A stretch of 36,570 nt of DNA from Gloeophyllum trabeum ATCC 11539. Taxonomy: Eukaryota; Basidiomycota; Agaricomycetes; Gloeophyllales; Gloeophyllaceae. The notes under the pieces are model-generated. The model was not told where the DNA came from. It saw nothing but the letters and a program-made list of their open reading frames with translations, and made no database searches. Both the position numbers and the translations under genes were made by a program. Within the stretch, counting starts at the first letter, position 1. Every line of letters starts with the position of its first letter. This document shows positions 32,552-36,570 of the stretch, one piece after another. The DNA lies in assembly GCF_000344685.1 (NCBI RefSeq), contig NW_006920413.1:2717025-2753594 (forward strand), written 5' to 3'.

Positions 32552-34601
32552 ATGGCCAGTCTCGTTGGCCTCCCGACCGAGCTGCTCGTCAGGTGCCTGT
32601 ATTTCTTGGAGTATATCGACCTCCTGGCGTGCCGGGCCGTAAACCGCCTGCTCAACACGGTCATCAACGAGTCGAGTCTCCTCCAGTACACTATTGAACT
32701 CGCCGCGGCGCACGCGGAGGACAACCCGTACTGCGACCTTCCAGCGTCCGAGAAGCTGCGCCAGCTGAAGGCGCGACAGAACGGGTGGCTCTACTTCAAC
32801 GTGGCAGAGACCATCGCCGTGGACGTCAAGCATCGCCCTTCCGGCATATACGACTTCACCGGTGGCGTCTATCTGCTCGGGGAAGCGCCGCATTTTGGTG
32901 GCCCGAGACCGACGAAGGGCCTGCAGTACATCCGCCTGCCGTCCTTGGGGGAGGCCAGAGCCATCAGAGGGGAGCTCCCGTGGCATGGGATCGACGTGAA
33001 GGAAGATATAGTGGACGTGGGGCTGGCCGTACAGGAGCATGATTTGATTGCCGTAGTGACCCAGTGAGTCACACTTGTCTCTTATTCATTTGGGTCGCGA
33101 TGGAGAGTGTCGCATACTAACATGTCAAGGCAGACGCCTTGTTACCAGTGCCGCGATCATTGGCCCCAATAGTAGGACCTTCATCTCGTTCCAGATCCTG
33201 CAATTCTCGACAGGCAAACCCCATCCGCTCGCTGCCCAACCCGTCATTCCCGTGGTGGAAGCGACCACGCTCTTCGGGCACATCAGCGTCGGCATCGAGA
33301 TCGTCGGTGACCTCCTAGTCCTGCTCTTGACGTTCCCCTTCGCTCTCGATGCGGAAGACCGCCTGTATGTCTTCGACTGGAAGACGGGGGACGTGAAACT
33401 GGTGAGTGGCCACAGCAGCCCATTCGCATCTCTCATTAAGACTGCCCCAGACGCACACTGCTCGCGGCATGACCTACACTTCCTTCACATTCCTCTCGCC
33501 CACGACCATCGTCCTCCCCAACCTCCAAGCCGCCACCCTCGAGCTCTGCGACCTGACCGACCCCGATCCCGGCCCGCCACCCCGCCTCAAGATCCACACC
33601 CGCCTGGGCCTCCCGCGGCTGTACTCCACCTGCCGCATCATGCGCGTCGGGTGCCGCGGCGAGCCCAACCCCGCGCCCTCCCCCCGGGGCCCGCGCTACC
33701 CGCGCGACCCCGCGCCCTTCCACGACGCGCCCGCCGACGCGATCATCGTCTTCAACCTGCTCATCCAGGAACAGCCCCTCCTCCAACAACTCACCTCCGT
33801 CTCCTTCGTCGTGCACCGCAGCAGCCTGCTCGCGCGGCTCGCGGCGGGCGCGCAGGTGCCGTGGGCGCGCTGGGGCCCGCGCGCGACGCGCTGGTTCGAC
33901 TCGGACGACGTGCCGACGCGCTGGATCACGACGACGTGCGGGCAGCGGTACGTGACGACCGCGGACGAGCTCCCGTCGCGCGTGACGGTGATGGACTTTG
34001 GGAGGCACGCGGTGGGCCGCGCGCTCGCGCGCGTCGGCGGGTGGAAGGGCGTCGTGGTGCAGCACGCGGGGCGCCGGCGCGAGCTGCCGGTGACGCTGTG
34101 GAGCTACGTGAGCGTGGACGGGTTCAGCGCGGAGGAGGAGATGCATATGCCCGGCGGGCTGGGGCTCCCGCTCGAGGAGGAGGAGAATTGGAGCCAGGAG
34201 GAGAGGGAGAGGCGGTGGCAGGCGGTGCCGGTCGAGCTGGAGGACGGGAAGCGCGTGTGGGTGCATGTGCTGCCGTCGACGCTGCCGGACCAGCTGAACG
34301 TGTTTGAGGAGGAGGTCACGTCCGAGCTGCCGTATGTGGAGACAATTTCGGATCTTGAGTTTGAGTACGACGCCGTCCTCATGGACGAGGAGAGGATTAT
34401 AGGAATGAAGGTCAGTTGTTGAAGTGCACATCCTGCAGAAAAGCACACATTTGACTGATTTCCCCTCAGATGGACGACGTCAATGATAGGGTGGATCAGA
34501 TCGACATACTCTACATGTCGAAGGAAGAACAAGCACGTCCGACGTACCGTCTCACCGAAGTGGACTATTGGAATAGCTTAGGGATGGATGATGACATTTA
34601 G
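32552..34601 (+). CDS. F-box protein, 623 aa
   Basis: Exons 32552-33063, 33134-33401, 33451-34410 and 34470-34601 join in phase. Residues 1-45 form the F-box (LPTELLVRCLYFLEYIDLLA, then VNRLLNTVI). The body has the layout of the large Agaricomycete F-box group, including EHDLIAVVT before the first junction, then LLEFSTG-like LQFSTGKPHP, GIEIVGDLLVLLLTFP and YVFDWKTG. The first intron ends after a textbook ATACTAAC branch sequence. The last exon encodes a short acidic C-terminus (YWNSLGMDDDI). Such proteins are taken to bind Skp1 through the F-box and bring substrates to an SCF ubiquitin ligase; the substrate is unknown. The third exon is extremely G/C-rich at codon position three, producing a long antisense frame that is not a gene. 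Unlike the relic at 435-1041, this copy is whole. Confidence 0.85.
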
Positions 34602-35190
34602 CTTGCTAGTCATAGAGTCCCAAGCAAATCATCATTGTACGACTGTATATCTTATACATCTGTGCTCCGCCTATCGCTTTGTCGTTCCAGCAGCAGCAGT
34701 GCTTTGAACATTATTGTGCGAGGCCTCCGCACCCCTGCACAACGCTGTGCACACATCTCAATTAGTTCAGAGCTACTATAAGTTCACAGGACCGCGGCAG
34801 ACTCGTGAAAGATAACGTATGGCTGAAATCGAAGGCATATGAAGACGACCACGAGATGAAGACTTACGTATAGTACCGGAACGTCACTGCCAGTCGGTTG
34901 TTCAGTTCACCGTTGCAGCGGCCGGCGCCTTACAGCCTTTTAGTCTTTGAGTTCACCAAAGGCATACATAAGCACATGGACGGAAACTTTCGAGCCATGA
35001 GAGGAGAGGGGTGTTACTCGATGATTTAGCTAGGGCAACTCCATGAGAGCCCAACAAGCATATCGAGTCCAACGACAACTGCGAGTCGAGTCGAGTCGCA
35101 GCCAATCCAACTCACCATCGGCAACTCCCGAACCCAATCCGAGTCCAGCTCCGAATCTCGATCCACCGCTCACCTCCATAACCCCCAAGC
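34602..35190. other. 5' flank of ATG5
   Basis: No other gene is seen. A CCAAT motif (35102-35106) and a GAGTC-type microrepeat (about 35083-35098) lie within 110 bp of the start codon. Confidence 0.45.
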
Positions 35191-36570
35191 ATGTCGACCT
35201 ACGGCGCGCGGCACGCGCCCTCGGCCTTCAGCACGCCCGCGTCCATCGCGCTCTTCCGGCGCCTGACCTGGGAGGGCACCGTCCCGCTCGAGGTGCGCGT
35301 CGACCCGAAGGAGCTCCCCGCCAACTCCAACCGCGGGCTCGAGTGCTACTTCCTCCAGGCGCCGCGCGTGAGCTACCTCCCGCTGCTCATCCCCGAGATC
35401 CGGAGCTATCTGCTGGACGTGGTGTTCGACGAGGCGGGCGGGCGGGTGGTGAAGGAGGAGGAGTGGTGGTTCGAGCGCGAGGACGGGGGGCTCGTCAAGT
35501 GGTGCGTGCGCGGTGCTCCCGCGATACTCGGCGATGGAGATGTCGGCTTACGGCGGACAGGCACTGGCCGATCGGCCTCATCTACGACACGCACGCCGTC
35601 TCGCTCTCCGCGTCCGCGTCTGCGCCCTCGTCGTCGTCGTCCGCGCCGGTGCCGCTCAAGCTCACGCTGCACCTCGCGTCGCCGCCGACGGACAAGCTCC
35701 TCCTGCAGCCGTCCGCCGAGGCGTGCAAGCAGGCGTTCATGGGCCAGCTCAAGGAGGCCGATTTCATCCGCTGGGGGAACACGAAGCGCATGACCGGGCT
35801 GCGCAAGCAGGACCAGGACGGGTTATGGGACGGGATCAAGGAGCGTGAGTAGCGCTCGCTCTCTGGTTGATGACATTTGTGCTCTTGTCGTTCTTGCCCT
35901 TTCGTTCATACACATGCGCTCCCCACCCGACCGTCCTCGTCGTTCATGCACCCCCCTTGCCTCTCATCCACCCGCACCCCAACCCCTTCCTGTGATCCAT
36001 CCATCCCCACTCTAACTAACACCCCCCCCCGCTCCCCAGACGACTTCGACGCCTACTGGCGCATCGCGTCCAAAATCACGCCGACGCCCGCGCCGCTGAG
36101 CGGCGGCCGCTCGCCCTCGCCCTCGCCGGTCCCGCCCTCCTCCGCGTCGATGGTGCACACGCGCCCGCCGTCCGCCGAGCCGGGCGCCGCCGCCGGGTGA
36201 GTGCCGCTCTTCCTAACCCTCCCCTCTCCCACGAATCCACCCATACTAACCCCGCCCCCCGCCCAGGGACCGCGACGCCGCGTCCGCGGTGCGCTCCGTC
36301 CCCGCGCGCATCTACCTCCCCGACGGGCCCGTGCTGCAGGACCTCGTCCCGCCCGGCGCGGTGCGCACGCTGGGCGACTTTCTGCGCGCGCACCTGCCGC
36401 TGCTGTTCCCGCTGGGTGAGTTTTGTTTTTTTTGGGGGGGGCGGGGTTGGTTTTTTTGGGAGGGGGTTGGTTGGGGCGCCGGCGTGGGTGCGGCCGCCCG
36501 TTCGTTCTGTTCATTCGTTCATACCCCACCCCCACGCATCCCCCCTTCCCCTCCATCCCCCCTCCATCCA
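35191..36570 (+). CDS. ATG5: Autophagy protein ATG5, 5' part (cut by window edge)
   Basis: Exons 35191-35501, 35561-35844, 36040-36196 and 36267-36415 join in phase and give 300 residues; the rest lies beyond the window, with the last donor (GTGAGT) at 36416. Hallmarks are IALFRRLTWEGTVPLEV and the UblA region with FLQAPRVSYLPLLIPEI, then HWPIGLIYD, then the helical KEAD segment and GLWDGIKEHDFDAYWRIASKI, and the beginning of the second ubiquitin-like fold (RIYLPDGPVLQDLVPPG). Lys168 in GQLKEAD corresponds to the lysine that receives ATG12 in other species. The ATG12-ATG5 conjugate binds ATG16 and drives ATG8 lipidation on autophagosome membranes in the cytosol. Two low-complexity inserts are notable: a Ser/Ala run at about 118-133, and a Ser/Pro-rich stretch at 220-250. 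The 195-nt second intron has a doubled CTAACTAAC branch sequence. Confidence 0.92.
36416..36570 (+). other. G/T-rich start of an ATG5 intron
   Basis: After the donor the sequence is a run of G and T tracts (about 36421-36475), then C-rich DNA. It is probably intron up to the window edge; no acceptor followed by a frame that continues ATG5 was identified. Confidence 0.4.

Noticed and set aside
33406..34307. Extension of the F-box exon 2 frame past its donor
   Set aside because: The reading after 33401 turns into Arg/Pro/Ala low-complexity sequence; the spliced frame gives family-like sequence instead.
33436..34446. 336-codon minus-strand open frame
   Set aside because: Shadow of the G/C-rich third exon of the F-box gene; no domain, low-complexity composition.
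1..36570. tRNA or rRNA genes
   Set aside because: No cloverleaf-compatible A and B boxes or rRNA-like stretches were spotted by eye; a tRNAscan run would settle it.

Overview
The window reads as nuclear DNA of a filamentous basidiomycete, most likely an Agaricomycete of the wood-decay/polypore type (inference). The basis is: genes split by many 46-70 nt GT-AG introns with CTAAC/CTAAT-like branch sites; third-position G/C-rich coding regions that throw long antisense shadow ORFs; and gene families typical of that class (a 12-exon P450, F-box proteins, a DUF4470-MYND protein, a PD-(D/E)XK-like orphan). All exon joins were built by hand from frame, splice signals and family resemblance; no transcript evidence was available.

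Left part (1-5112): a short-motif repeat cluster (TGAAGT/ACTTCA) abuts a truncated, frameshifted F-box relic. Then comes a MITE-like element with 23-bp inverted ends (1914-2341), and an apparently intact cytochrome P450 on the minus strand (5064-2704). A GTGGCGAA-rich repeat sits just upstream of the P450 start, and its reverse complement recurs about 350-650 bp further on.

Middle (6123-19343): a 778-aa coiled-coil protein with eight glycines at exact 4-residue spacing (+) is convergent with a 1037-aa ankyrin-repeat protein (-). A 4.5-kb stretch with no recognisable gene follows and contains a decayed ~130-bp tandem repeat. A 292-aa proline-rich membrane-anchored protein (-) is divergent from a mitochondrial-type coiled-coil membrane protein (+).

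Accessory-looking block (20227-26190): two decayed copies of one secreted-protein gene, in the same orientation about 5 kb apart, bracket two minus-strand genes. One is a 537-aa PD-(D/E)XK nuclease-like protein; the other is a roughly 485-aa protein of unknown function. This is the most unusual arrangement in the window.

Right part (26512-36570): an 1196-aa DUF4470-MYND zinc-finger protein (+); a 282-aa coiled-coil protein (-) sharing a 151-bp divergent promoter with a 623-aa F-box protein (+); and the first 300 residues of autophagy protein ATG5, which runs off the right edge. No tRNA, rRNA, CRISPR array or complete transposase was seen.
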